A stretch of DNA of 11,114 nucleotides from HGM04593 sp045533955. Its GTDB lineage: Bacteria > Bacteroidota > Bacteroidia > Bacteroidales > Bacteroidaceae. The position numbers and the translations under genes were made by a program. Under the pieces are notes generated by a model, which made no database searches, was not told the origin of the DNA, and saw only the letters and a program-made list of their open reading frames with translations. The stretch spans positions 1-11,114 of the forward strand of contig JAZSIU010000079.1 of the NCBI GenBank assembly GCA_045533955.1, in the 5' to 3' direction. Below, one piece after another: positions 1-6,746 of the stretch; the stretch's first letter is position 1, and every line of letters begins with the position of its first letter.

Positions 1-816
1 ACCGAATTTTTCCAAATGATATTGGTTGCCTACAAATGTAAAGTCCTTGCCGAATGTCATAATAAACTCTTTCACATTCTGCACTATACGCTGTTCTATC
101 ACGCGCTCGTCTCTGTCTTTATCACGAATGAACAGTTCTTCGGTATTGATGAAGTCAAGCAGATATTCATCCTTGAACATTGTAATGGCACGATACGCTT
201 GCAATTGGTCGGGGATTGTTTTCTTGAAATTATTTGGCAATTCTCCTTGATGGCTATACAAATCATCATTTATAATCTGCTCCAAATCCTCAACCTTTGC
301 TTTGGTGTCTGCTGCAAATTGAATATAAAATTTCCTTTGTTCTACATCCTTTACTTTGCTGATGATGGCATAATGGTGTGTGAAACCAATGTTCATAAAT
401 GCGGTAATCGGGAAATTTGCATCTATCTTAAACTGTACAGTCGGTAATTCATTCGTTCCAACGAACGAATTACTCTCAATATCTACCAATTTGTTCGTTT
501 CAACGAACGAATTGTCTGAAAGCATCTGCCACTCTTCATAGAATGTACGCATCTTTCGCAGACTCGCAGCGGAAAAGCCCCTTAACCCAGGTAATTCTTT
601 GCGTAGTTGCTCGCTGACTGCTTCAATGAAGCCTTTGCCCCAATTCTTATATCGTGTATTCATTGAAACAAAGCGTCCAATTCCATAATAAAGCGCCAAC
701 TGCTCTTGGTTTATCGCAGCTAACGCACGCTGTTGACTTTGCAGAATAGCACCCTTAATCGCCTGAACAGCATTGGTCAGTTCGGCATACTCCGTAGTGT
801 TAACTATATCACTCAT
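1..816 (-). CDS. YhcG/DUF1016-family PDDEXK nuclease-like protein, C-terminus cut by the window edge
   Basis: This frame is open from an ATG at 816 to the window edge, giving 272 residues without a stop. The N-terminus begins MSDIVNTTEYAEL. Around residues 40-100 it shows the DUF1016 N-terminal pattern: LYYGIGRFVS, then NWGKGFIEAVSEQL, then LPGLRGFSAASLRKMRTFY. Near the edge it reads GKDFTFVGNQYHLE, which in this family leads into the PDDEXK nuclease core. The catalytic residues themselves lie outside the window, so activity cannot be judged. Relatives are usually about 350 residues long and occur near restriction and defence genes; their substrate is not well defined. Between the two domains, at about residues 102-123, is a duplicated 14-residue unit (NSFVETNKL, then NSFVGTNEL). 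The gene lies 79 bases downstream of the 121-residue gene on the same strand. A possible -7 box lies at 865-872. The family call is firm; a link to the CRISPR system is only positional. Confidence 0.85.
   Translation of the reverse strand, partial: MSDIVNTTEYAELTNAVQAIKGAILQSQQRALAAINQEQLALYYGIGRFVSMNTRYKNWGKGFIEAVSEQLRKELPGLRGFSAASLRKMRTFYEEWQMLSDNSFVETNKLVDIESNSFVGTNELPTVQFKIDANFPITAFMNIGFTHHYAIISKVKDVEQRKFYIQFAADTKAKVEDLEQIINDDLYSHQGELPNNFKKTIPDQLQAYRAITMFKDEYLLDFINTEELFIRDKDRDERVIEQRIVQNVKEFIMTFGKDFTFVGNQYHLEKFG
452..513 (-). repeat. In-frame 42-base tandem duplication with short palindromes inside the YhcG-like gene
   Basis: The 20 bases at 452-471 and at 494-513 match at 19 of 20 positions and are offset by 42 bases, exactly 14 codons. 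Each copy contains an inverted repeat, TTCGTT and AACGAA separated by a few bases. The protein gains two similar units, DNSFVETNKL and SNSFVGTNEL, in the presumed linker between the DUF1016 N-terminal domain and the nuclease domain. The inverted repeat could also fold as a small hairpin in DNA or mRNA; that is inference. Confidence 0.75.
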
Positions 817-864
817 ATTAATATTCAATTATTTGATTTATCTTGAATAGTCAATATTTGACAA

Positions 865-872
865 CAAATTTA
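865..872 (-). promoter_or_regulatory. Possible -7 box for the YhcG-like gene
   Basis: On the minus strand these bases read TAAATTTG, a perfect match to the Bacteroidota -7 consensus TAnnTTTG. They lie about 50 bases upstream of the ATG at 816. I do not find a TTTG -33 element at the expected 19-21 base spacing, so this is a half-supported promoter. The gene may instead be transcribed through from the upstream 121-residue gene. Confidence 0.3.
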
Positions 873-895
873 ATGAAAAGATTTAATATGCGATC

Positions 896-1261
896 TTAAT
901 TGCCCATATATTTTTCTCCTAACCATATAAATAGGCTATTTCCATTCTCTTTTCGAGGGCATAAACTCTCCAACACCTTTTGTCTTATTCTGCTCGTCTC
1001 ATAGGTGTTCAACCTGAATGCAAGAGCAATGACCACTTCAAGATTATAGAATGTTGCCCAACTTTTAGGCGTAGCCAAATCACATCGTTGTGTGGTTGCA
1101 GAGCAAAGCATTTCACTCTTGTATATCGCTTTTATGGCAGCTCGGAGTGTCGGGGCTAATACTCCGAACAACTCCACCAATTCCATTTCAGACATCAAAA
1201 CACCGTTACTTGGGATATTTACTCTGCCACTTTCACTGATTGTTATAATTGCTCGTTCCAT
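896..1261 (-). CDS. Small helix-turn-helix protein with a RhuM-like segment, function unknown
   Basis: This is a 121-residue protein starting MERAIITISESGRVNIPS. It resembles a family of short proteins common in Bacteroidales whose role I do not know. Residues about 22-48 (LMSEMELVELFGV and following) look like a helix-turn-helix. Residues about 70-92 contain YNLEVVIALAFRLNTYETSRIRQ, which recalls the segment of RhuM/KilA-N-type proteins that reads I-A-[YF]-R-V with a following F-R. This suggests a DNA-binding or scaffold protein, not an enzyme; no catalytic motif is visible. It has no signal peptide or membrane segment. It lies about 100 bases beyond the distal end of the CRISPR array on the same strand, with the YhcG-like nuclease gene downstream. 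It could be transcribed from read-through of the array, from its own weak promoter, or with the nuclease gene. The coding call is good; the functional call is weak. Confidence 0.7.
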   Translation of the reverse strand: MERAIITISESGRVNIPSNGVLMSEMELVELFGVLAPTLRAAIKAIYKSEMLCSATTQRCDLATPKSWATFYNLEVVIALAFRLNTYETSRIRQKVLESLCPRKENGNSLFIWLGEKYMGN

Positions 1262-1364
1262 ACCTATACATATTAAATGGCAAACCTTTCGCTAACTCTA
1301 CTCTTAAACATTGATATATCGTGTTCAAGTTTGGTATTGGTAACCTTTGCGTAAATCTGAGTTG

Positions 1365-1612
1365 TGGTAATTCCTTGTTATAGTGGAATATGCTCTAAGA
1401 GTTTGCCGCGAAGAGAAGTAAAGAGAAGTCTTAATCCTTGTTATAGTGGAATATGCTCTAAGAGAGTTAAAAACTATTAACAAAATTAAAAAAGTCCTTA
1501 GTCTTAATCCTTGTTATAGTGGAATATGCTCTAAGAGATTGTTATATATTGACTGTAGACCATTATGGCACGGCTGTCTTAATCCTTGTTATAGTGGAAT
1601 ATGCTCTAAGAG
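1365..1612 (-). CRISPR. Short CRISPR array, four 37-base repeats and three spacers
   Basis: Three identical 37-base repeats lie at 1428-1464, 1501-1537 and 1576-1612. A fourth, degenerate copy at 1365-1401 keeps 30 identical bases but has 5 mismatches in the remaining 7. I read the array on the minus strand. There the repeat begins CTCTTAGAGCATATTCC and ends AACAAGGATTAAGAC. The last eight bases, ATTAAGAC, resemble the ATTGAAA(C/G)-type 5' handle common in type III crRNAs. In this orientation the degenerate copy is the last one and is altered at its 3' end, as is usual for a leader-distal repeat. Spacers counted from the leader are 38 bases (1538-1575), 36 bases (1465-1500) and 26 bases (1402-1427). 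The repeat's first nine bases form a small palindrome, CTCTTAGAG. The array is the presumed guide source for the adjacent Csm complex. The opposite orientation is possible but less well supported. Confidence 0.95.
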
Positions 1613-1766
1613 AGGTGATTTCTTAATCTGTTTATATTTAATGCTTTACAATGCAGATATGTGTAAAAGCACTCTAAATATGGGCAAAAATATGTTCCTT
1701 TTTAGCGGCTGCAAAGGTGGTGAAAATGTCAAAGAACTCAAAATAAATATTGTTAAAATATTATTC
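1613..1766 (-). promoter_or_regulatory. CRISPR leader with a possible Bacteroidota-type promoter
   Basis: This non-coding, AT-rich stretch lies between the operon terminator and the first repeat (minus-strand reading). Within it, TTTG at 1739-1742 is followed after exactly 19 bases by CACCTTTG at 1712-1719. The Bacteroidota consensus is TTTG, about 19 bases, TAnnTTTG, so the -7 element matches at five of its six defined bases. Transcription would start near 1705 and reach the first repeat after about 90 bases. The position beside the non-degenerate end of the array fits a leader. No open frame of interest lies here. Confidence 0.4.
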
Positions 1767-1791
1767 AAAAAAAGCTGTGCCTCTCAGCTCT
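1767..1791 (-). terminator. Intrinsic terminator closing the cas operon
   Basis: On the minus strand this reads a stem AGCTG, a 7-base loop, the matching CAGCT, and then a run of seven T. Adjacent A-T and G-T pairs can lengthen the stem by two or three pairs. It lies about 35 bases after the stop codon of the last effector gene. This placement would separate the cas transcript from the CRISPR leader. Confidence 0.65.
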
Positions 1792-1826
1792 TGTAATCGG
1801 TTGTAAACAAATGTGTTATCGGACTC

Positions 1827-3500
1827 TTATAACGTTTCGTATTCCCTGAACCTCGAGAAACAGAATTTTACATTGCGCGTGCCGTCGGCTTGTTCCTCGA
1901 CTATGCGTTTGGTTGTCGAGGCTATGCAACGGTAGCCCGATGTTTGCATACGGCTCAGCAGGGAATGTACAAGGGTGTGCTCGCCCATAATGTGTATTGT
2001 TATATCTTTGTTGCTGCCGTATGATTGTAGCTTCCGGCTGTACTCGTCGGAGAGGGTACGAATGGTGGCGGTGTCGGCATTTTCGTCGATTGTAGGGAAG
2101 GGTATATCTACTATTGTGCCATACTCTGCTGCTGCGGCTTTCTGCTGTGGGCTCCATCCGGTGGAGGGGTGGTTGCTGAAATTAAGCAGTAGCCTTTTGC
2201 TGCCATCAGGGGTGGTGGATTCACTTATATGGGTGTTAAAGAATTTTTCGAAATAGGTTAACAGGCTCTCGATTTTCTCTTTTATGTCTTTTGGGGGCTT
2301 TGCTCCTTTGCGCATTCCCGAGTGGTTAAAATCGTTGCGATAGGTTGTGAGGCAGTCGTATTGTAAAGCAAATTCGTGTGTTATAAAATCGTCGGATATT
2401 AACTTTTGTAGTTTGGTCGGATAATCTGTTAGCTTGATATTTGAGTGTATTTTCTCTTTTAATTTTTCTTTTTCGGTTTTTTCTTTTATCTGGTAGATGA
2501 TGTCTTCAATGGGGTCTCTTTCGTTCTTTGTTATGTAGCCAAGATTATAGTGCTCGCAAATGATTGTTATTACTCCCTCGCGCAAGAAGGTTATTGCTTG
2601 CTGGTACATTCCGCGTTGGTTGCACCAGCGTGCGGCGGCTAATGTGTTGTTTGATGCTCCGTTGCTGTTGAATGTTGCTATTGATTCTATTATGCGCTCG
2701 AAGAGTGGGTCGAGAGCTGCAATTGGTTGCTCTTCTATTTTTTTGAAACTTTCGTAGGCCAATTGTAGGTTTTTGGCTTTTATGACTTCTATTCCTCGAC
2801 AAGTGCGAAGCTCGTCTATGAATAGTGATAGGCTGTTTAGGAATTGACGTAAGGGGGTTATTTGTTTGCGTCTTTCCTCTTGATAGCGCATTATGGGGTT
2901 GATGATGGAGGCGCTGAGTTCTTTCATTGGGACTACATTGCCGTTGTTGATGAATTCTCCCGCTGCGTAGTTCCAATCAAGTAGTTGCGAGAGGCTGGAG
3001 AGTTCTAAGATTGGCGCTTCGTCATTGATGCGGCTTTCGTAACTGCCGTAGATGATACTTGCTACTGTTGTGTCTTTTAAGAATTTAGAGTAGTTGATAA
3101 GTGCTATTACAATCATTGGCAGATAACGGAAACTGTGTGTAATGTCGATGTATAGTGTATCGCCTTGTTGTATGTGCTTGAATGTGTTGTTGAATATCTC
3201 CCAAATTTCGGCCTCGTTATTTCCTACTGGGATTCCTATTGTGCGTACTTCGAATGGCAGTTGCATATTCTTAAGACGGGTACAGAGGCCCTCGCTGCTG
3301 TCCCAATGTTTTTGTTTCGCGCCTTCGGTCAGCAGTATGTAGGCGGCGTCGTTGCTGTCCCACTGCTGTTGTGTGAGCAACATTTCGAGTGTGGCCTCTT
3401 GTATGTAACGTACTGATTGCGAGGTGAAACTCTCTCTCTTATATTTGCATTCGTTGTAGTTTCCGGTTCCGAGGACGGATATAAAGACTTTGCGTGCCAT
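1827..3500 (-). CDS. csx1: CARF-HEPN ribonuclease (Csx1/Csx2 type) with an extra C-terminal domain
   Basis: This 557-residue protein is the last gene of the operon, starting 5 bases after the Card1-like stop. Its N-terminus, RKVFISVLGTGNY, and the DITHSFR motif at residues 119-125 mark a CARF domain of the Csx1/Csx2 (TIGR02221, DxTHG) group, which binds cyclic oligoadenylate. An alpha-helical region follows, with the HEPN motif R388-NDFN-H393 (R-x4-H), the expected ribonuclease active site. Typical relatives end soon after HEPN. Here about 120 further residues follow (about 435-557): LLLNFSNHPSTGWS, then YGTIVDIPFP, then HIMGEHTL, then CIASTTKR, and finally FSRFREYE. This segment has the look of small stand-alone proteins in type III loci of the Csx15/Csx20 kind, some of which are proposed or shown to degrade cyclic oligoadenylate. 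I cannot assign the exact family from memory. Likely role: RNA cleavage triggered by the Cas10 signal, possibly with a built-in off-switch. CARF and HEPN are firm; the C-terminal role is inference. Confidence 0.88.
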   Translation of the reverse strand: MARKVFISVLGTGNYNECKYKRESFTSQSVRYIQEATLEMLLTQQQWDSNDAAYILLTEGAKQKHWDSSEGLCTRLKNMQLPFEVRTIGIPVGNNEAEIWEIFNNTFKHIQQGDTLYIDITHSFRYLPMIVIALINYSKFLKDTTVASIIYGSYESRINDEAPILELSSLSQLLDWNYAAGEFINNGNVVPMKELSASIINPIMRYQEERRKQITPLRQFLNSLSLFIDELRTCRGIEVIKAKNLQLAYESFKKIEEQPIAALDPLFERIIESIATFNSNGASNNTLAAARWCNQRGMYQQAITFLREGVITIICEHYNLGYITKNERDPIEDIIYQIKEKTEKEKLKEKIHSNIKLTDYPTKLQKLISDDFITHEFALQYDCLTTYRNDFNHSGMRKGAKPPKDIKEKIESLLTYFEKFFNTHISESTTPDGSKRLLLNFSNHPSTGWSPQQKAAAAEYGTIVDIPFPTIDENADTATIRTLSDEYSRKLQSYGSNKDITIHIMGEHTLVHSLLSRMQTSGYRCIASTTKRIVEEQADGTRNVKFCFSRFREYETL

Positions 3501-3505
3501 ATTTC

Positions 3506-4651
3506 TTATTTTGCATTGATGTTGTCAATTTCAATGTCGAGTAGTGTTGCGAGTGCCTTTTCGGTTGAGAGAACTTTATTTGCTCCCTCGAGAGAGAAAT
3601 GCAGTATCTTGCTCTCTTCGCATTTTTTTATCGCGAGCTCTTTCATTGCCGAATTTGTTATGAATATTCCTTTGCTGCCTATGCCGCCGTATTTTTTTAT
3701 TACGGCCGAGAATTTGTCGATGTCTGTTGTGCTGTTTATTTGTGTCTTGCACTCGACAAAGAGTGCTTTTTTGCCTGTGTTGACTAGTATATCTACTTCG
3801 TTTTTGTCGGTGCCCGGCTTAAATGGAAAATGGCAATTGAGGAAAATTTCTTTTGCTTTGTTCCATTGTGATATGATGCTTGCTACTTTGTATTCGAACC
3901 AACCGCTGTTGAAGATTAGGTCTGTTATGTGTGGCGAGCTGAGGCTCCATTTTTGTATTGTTCCTGCTTTGTTGGTTAGTGCAATTTCTATTTTTCCGTT
4001 GCCGCCTTGTTTGTTGGGCTTTTTCCATTTTATGTACGATTGCGCCGAACTTTGACAAACGAATTTCCCGTAAAAGTACTTCCTCAGTTGGTTGTTCTGC
4101 TCTTTTGTCAGTACTGTTGTCAGCTCTTTAAATTCTTCGTGATTGCTGTGGCGTATCTCTTCTATTGTTTCTGCGGCTGCTTTGTCGAGTGGGGTGTATT
4201 CTTTGTAGTCGGTGTAATTGCCGTCTATGGGGTTGTTGTGTAGGCGGAAATGGGCAAGAATGTCGAAGTTTTTTACTTCGATACTCTGCATTGTGCGGTA
4301 GTCCCAAAGGTTGTTGTTTTGGTCGATATATACAACTGTGGCGTTCTCTTGGTTGTTAAAAATAATGCTGAACCAATATGTCCACGATTTTATCCCGCCT
4401 GAGATGTTTAATGTTACTTGGTCGGTGGCGAAACGCGTGGCAAGCTCATCGGCCTTATCTTTTATTTTCTTGGGGTCGGTGGGCGATAATGATATCTGCT
4501 CGGATGGAATATCAAGCTCTTGCTTTATTATATTTAGTTCTTCTTGTGTCCTGTCCGAGTGTATGTATACTATGTAATCGGGCGATAGGGCTTTTATGGT
4601 GTAATAGATGGGTGCGGGTTGGCCACCTATGAGTGTTATGTGTACTTTCAT
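3506..4651 (-). CDS. Card1/Can2-like CARF nuclease (PD-D/ExK)
   Basis: This 381-residue protein has a CARF domain followed by a restriction-endonuclease-type domain, the layout of Card1/Can2 (DUF1887 group), whose known members are of similar length. The N-terminal MKVHITLIGGQPAP and the NISGGIK motif (residues 82-88) fit a CARF ligand site. The nuclease core shows E253 in GWFEYKVAS, D287 in NEVDIL, and E300-C-K302 in FVECKTQ, a complete-looking PD-D/ExK set. Characterised relatives are activated by cyclic tetra-adenylate and nick DNA or cut single-stranded nucleic acid; that activator is transferred from the family, not seen here. Its start overlaps the csm5 stop in an ATGA, and the next effector begins 5 bases after its own stop, so both effectors are made with the Csm complex. 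No signal peptide or membrane segment is visible. Confidence 0.9.
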   Translation of the reverse strand: MKVHITLIGGQPAPIYYTIKALSPDYIVYIHSDRTQEELNIIKQELDIPSEQISLSPTDPKKIKDKADELATRFATDQVTLNISGGIKSWTYWFSIIFNNQENATVVYIDQNNNLWDYRTMQSIEVKNFDILAHFRLHNNPIDGNYTDYKEYTPLDKAAAETIEEIRHSNHEEFKELTTVLTKEQNNQLRKYFYGKFVCQSSAQSYIKWKKPNKQGGNGKIEIALTNKAGTIQKWSLSSPHITDLIFNSGWFEYKVASIISQWNKAKEIFLNCHFPFKPGTDKNEVDILVNTGKKALFVECKTQINSTTDIDKFSAVIKKYGGIGSKGIFITNSAMKELAIKKCEESKILHFSLEGANKVLSTEKALATLLDIEIDNINAK

Positions 4652-5772
4652 TGCAGTGTCAGTTTTACAAAACCGAAAAGGGCGCAGTGCTCTTTGCTTA
4701 TTCGGCGTGTTTTTGGGAAAAAATCGGCATATTCTTTATAATTGACGTTATTGCGTCGCGCCATAGGGATAACTTTTTCAAAGAAAATATCTAATGGCTC
4801 GACCCACGCGCCAGTCATAAATCTCCAACCTGATGCGTGCCCTACACGTAATATACACTCATTGTCTTTGCATTCTATATTCTGAATTTTGTTTAAATTT
4901 TCTATGTATTCATTTATGGCATTGTCTCTGTTGTATTCTTGCCAAATTTCTATTTCGTCTTTAATTAGTTGTTGGGTGTTGTTGTTTATAATACCGAATA
5001 ACTTTTCAATTGATAGAATCCCTTCTTCTAACTTTTTAATTTTTTTGTTTTCGTTATGCGCAAATTTATTGTATTCCGATTGTAATTTTATTGTAAAGTA
5101 AGATTCTTCTCTTTCCTTTATTGCTTCAACTAATTGTGCTTTGTCGGTGTCTATGAGTTCATTTTTGTTTTTCCGATAGTTAATGTTTATTGCATTTAGT
5201 GATATTTCGCACTTTTCATCGAAGAAGGCATCCCCTACTTGCAGAAAACGAAACATATCTTCATTGGGGTTGTTTCCAAAAATTCTCATTTCGACTTTTT
5301 TGCAGGCTGTATTTTTATTGCTCTCAATTAGGTCGGCAAATTCTTCTTTGCCATAAGCTATTGATGCAAGAACGGCGGTTCTTATGGCACCTTTTATAGA
5401 ACTACCCGGAATGTAGGCAATGCCGCGACCGTCGTGCATACACTCTTTGAGGGTCGAGGCGGGTGCAAGTTTGGCGTAATTGGTGATAACTCTTTTGGAG
5501 TATTTCTCGGGGGAGACTCCCTTGCCTAATCGCGCGATAAATTCTTTGATATTATCGCCTCGGTCTATTGCTGTTACCCAAGTATCTATTTTGTCAATGC
5601 CTATAATATCGAGTACTTTTTTTGCGTCAATGACGTATAAATCGGAGACACCATTGCTTTTGTTGTCTTCGACTAATTCTATGTTATTTTGCAATAGATT
5701 GCCGCTGCCTATGTGAATGGGTCCGAGCGTCTCTAATTTTACGGTATGTCTCTTGTCTGTTATGCTTGTCAT
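4648..5772 (-). CDS. csm5: Csm5, RAMP subunit of the type III-A complex
   Basis: This RAMP protein caps the crRNA 3' end in Csm complexes. I place the start at 5772, giving 374 residues, because this ATG overlaps the csm4 stop in an ATGA and the protein then begins just before its first RAMP strand (VKLETLGPIHIGSG). An upstream ATG at 5847 would add 25 unrelated residues that lie inside csm4. Family features are YIPGSSIKGAIRTA (residues 120-133), LRVGHASGW (about 308-316) and the C-terminal FPKTRRISKEHCALFGFVKL. The stop overlaps the start of the Card1-like gene, again as ATGA. Composition is uneven: the middle of the gene, about 4850-5350, is much richer in A and T than csm3 and csm4. It encodes a lysine-, asparagine- and glutamate-rich helical region, which is the variable part of Csm5. 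The assignment is firm. Confidence 0.92.
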   Translation of the reverse strand: MTSITDKRHTVKLETLGPIHIGSGNLLQNNIELVEDNKSNGVSDLYVIDAKKVLDIIGIDKIDTWVTAIDRGDNIKEFIARLGKGVSPEKYSKRVITNYAKLAPASTLKECMHDGRGIAYIPGSSIKGAIRTAVLASIAYGKEEFADLIESNKNTACKKVEMRIFGNNPNEDMFRFLQVGDAFFDEKCEISLNAININYRKNKNELIDTDKAQLVEAIKEREESYFTIKLQSEYNKFAHNENKKIKKLEEGILSIEKLFGIINNNTQQLIKDEIEIWQEYNRDNAINEYIENLNKIQNIECKDNECILRVGHASGWRFMTGAWVEPLDIFFEKVIPMARRNNVNYKEYADFFPKTRRISKEHCALFGFVKLTLQ

Positions 5773-6746
5773 ATTGTTTGCATTTTTACGTGTAGGGTTA
5801 TGGGACGGCCACTGCGTAATACTTTGTGCATACGTTCGTCGTTCCATAAGGGGGTAACGTCGGCTATTTTGCCTTTTAGTTTGTGAACGCCTGAAAATAT
5901 TGAGCTGCTCTTGAGCATATATATTGATTTTTTCAGCAGATGCTGAAACTCGGGTATTGTGCTGCCTGCCATATATCCGCTGCGGTGCAGAAGCTCGTAG
6001 CGCGACGCCTCAAGGTTGAGGTTGCTTAACTCGTCCTCGGTTGGAATGTAGTGTGAGAGGAGGAGGGTGGCGTCGGCATCCTCTATTTGGGGTAGCTCGA
6101 TGTCGGCTGTCTCGATGGTGAATTTTCCGCCTCCTATGCTTTTGTCCGAGCCTATTCCTGTCTCGCCTAAGAGAGTGAATAGCTTTTGTATTAGCGACAT
6201 TGTCTGCTCGTCGGCATCTACTATGCAGAATAGTCCTGCCGCAGGCGAGTAGTATTGCCACTTAAAGTAGAATGGGGTGGCGTCGCCCTCGTTGCGCGAT
6301 ACGGCTACACGCTGGTTTACTTGTGTGGTATATGGCTTTTCGTTGTTTCTGCCTTTGGCAAGCAGAAATTCGCCTGATAGCTGCTCTTCGGTTATTTGTA
6401 GTGGCTCTCCGGCTGCTATCTGTTGCCATTGCGATAGCTCGATGTATTTTAGCTTTTTTAGTTTCTTGCGTATGGTTTCTTCGTCGCATCCGACTACCGC
6501 GAGGCGACCTAATGGCTTGGGCAGAAACAGTTGCTCGCCAATAAATGGAAATGCCGAGCTTATGGCAAAGGAGGACATAAATGCGTGCGCATCAATATCG
6601 CCGGATACTTGGGCAAGTATCGCGGTGAGGGCGGCCGAGAGGCTGTCGCTGCCGAGCTCCTCGGTTAATGTGGCATAGTTGTCGCGCCCTGTGCCAATGT
6701 GAAGTGGCGATAGGTTGCAGAGTTTTATTATTTTATATTTTGCCAT
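5769..6746 (-). CDS. csm4: Csm4, RAMP subunit next to Cas10
   Basis: This 325-residue RAMP protein binds the crRNA 5' handle and docks onto Cas10 at the base of the complex. It starts KYKIIKLCNLSPLHIGTG and has GSDSLSAAL at residues 32-40, the Csm4 counterpart of the common SDTLFSAL motif. It also has FPFIGEQLFLPKPLG (66-80) and the glycine-rich loop GETGIGSDKSIGGGKF (194-209). It overlaps the end of csm3 by 14 bases and ends in an ATGA overlap with csm5, indicating translational coupling. Composition is comparatively GC-rich; by hand I count 36 G or C in the 60 bases at 6061-6120. The length is normal for the family. No catalytic role is expected for this subunit. Confidence 0.93.
   Translation of the reverse strand: MAKYKIIKLCNLSPLHIGTGRDNYATLTEELGSDSLSAALTAILAQVSGDIDAHAFMSSFAISSAFPFIGEQLFLPKPLGRLAVVGCDEETIRKKLKKLKYIELSQWQQIAAGEPLQITEEQLSGEFLLAKGRNNEKPYTTQVNQRVAVSRNEGDATPFYFKWQYYSPAAGLFCIVDADEQTMSLIQKLFTLLGETGIGSDKSIGGGKFTIETADIELPQIEDADATLLLSHYIPTEDELSNLNLEASRYELLHRSGYMAGSTIPEFQHLLKKSIYMLKSSSIFSGVHKLKGKIADVTPLWNDERMHKVLRSGRPITLHVKMQTI

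Noticed and set aside
16..447. Plus-strand frame of 143 codons
   Set aside because: It is antisense to the YhcG-like gene, which has clear family motifs on the minus strand; the plus-strand protein resembles nothing I know.
1262..1364. Leader on the other side of the array, implying plus-strand transcription
   Set aside because: The degenerate repeat is on this side, and the minus-strand repeat end ATTAAGAC fits a type III 5' handle better. I also see no good promoter reading into the array from here.
1446..1796. Plus-strand frame of 116 codons with repeated LNPCYSGICSKR units
   Set aside because: The repeated peptide is simply the translation of the 37-base CRISPR repeat; such frames are a known annotation artefact over arrays.
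1613..1826. A possible small gene or further repeats between the array and the operon
   Set aside because: No additional repeat copy and no convincing frame is present; the stretch is explained by a leader and a terminator.
3417..4055. Plus-strand frame of 212 codons
   Set aside because: It is antisense to the Card1-like gene and the start of the CARF-HEPN gene, both well supported by domain motifs.
5773..5847. Twenty-five-residue N-terminal extension of Csm5 from the ATG at 5847
   Set aside because: It lies inside csm4, while the ATG at 5772 forms an ATGA junction with the csm4 stop and places the first RAMP strand correctly.
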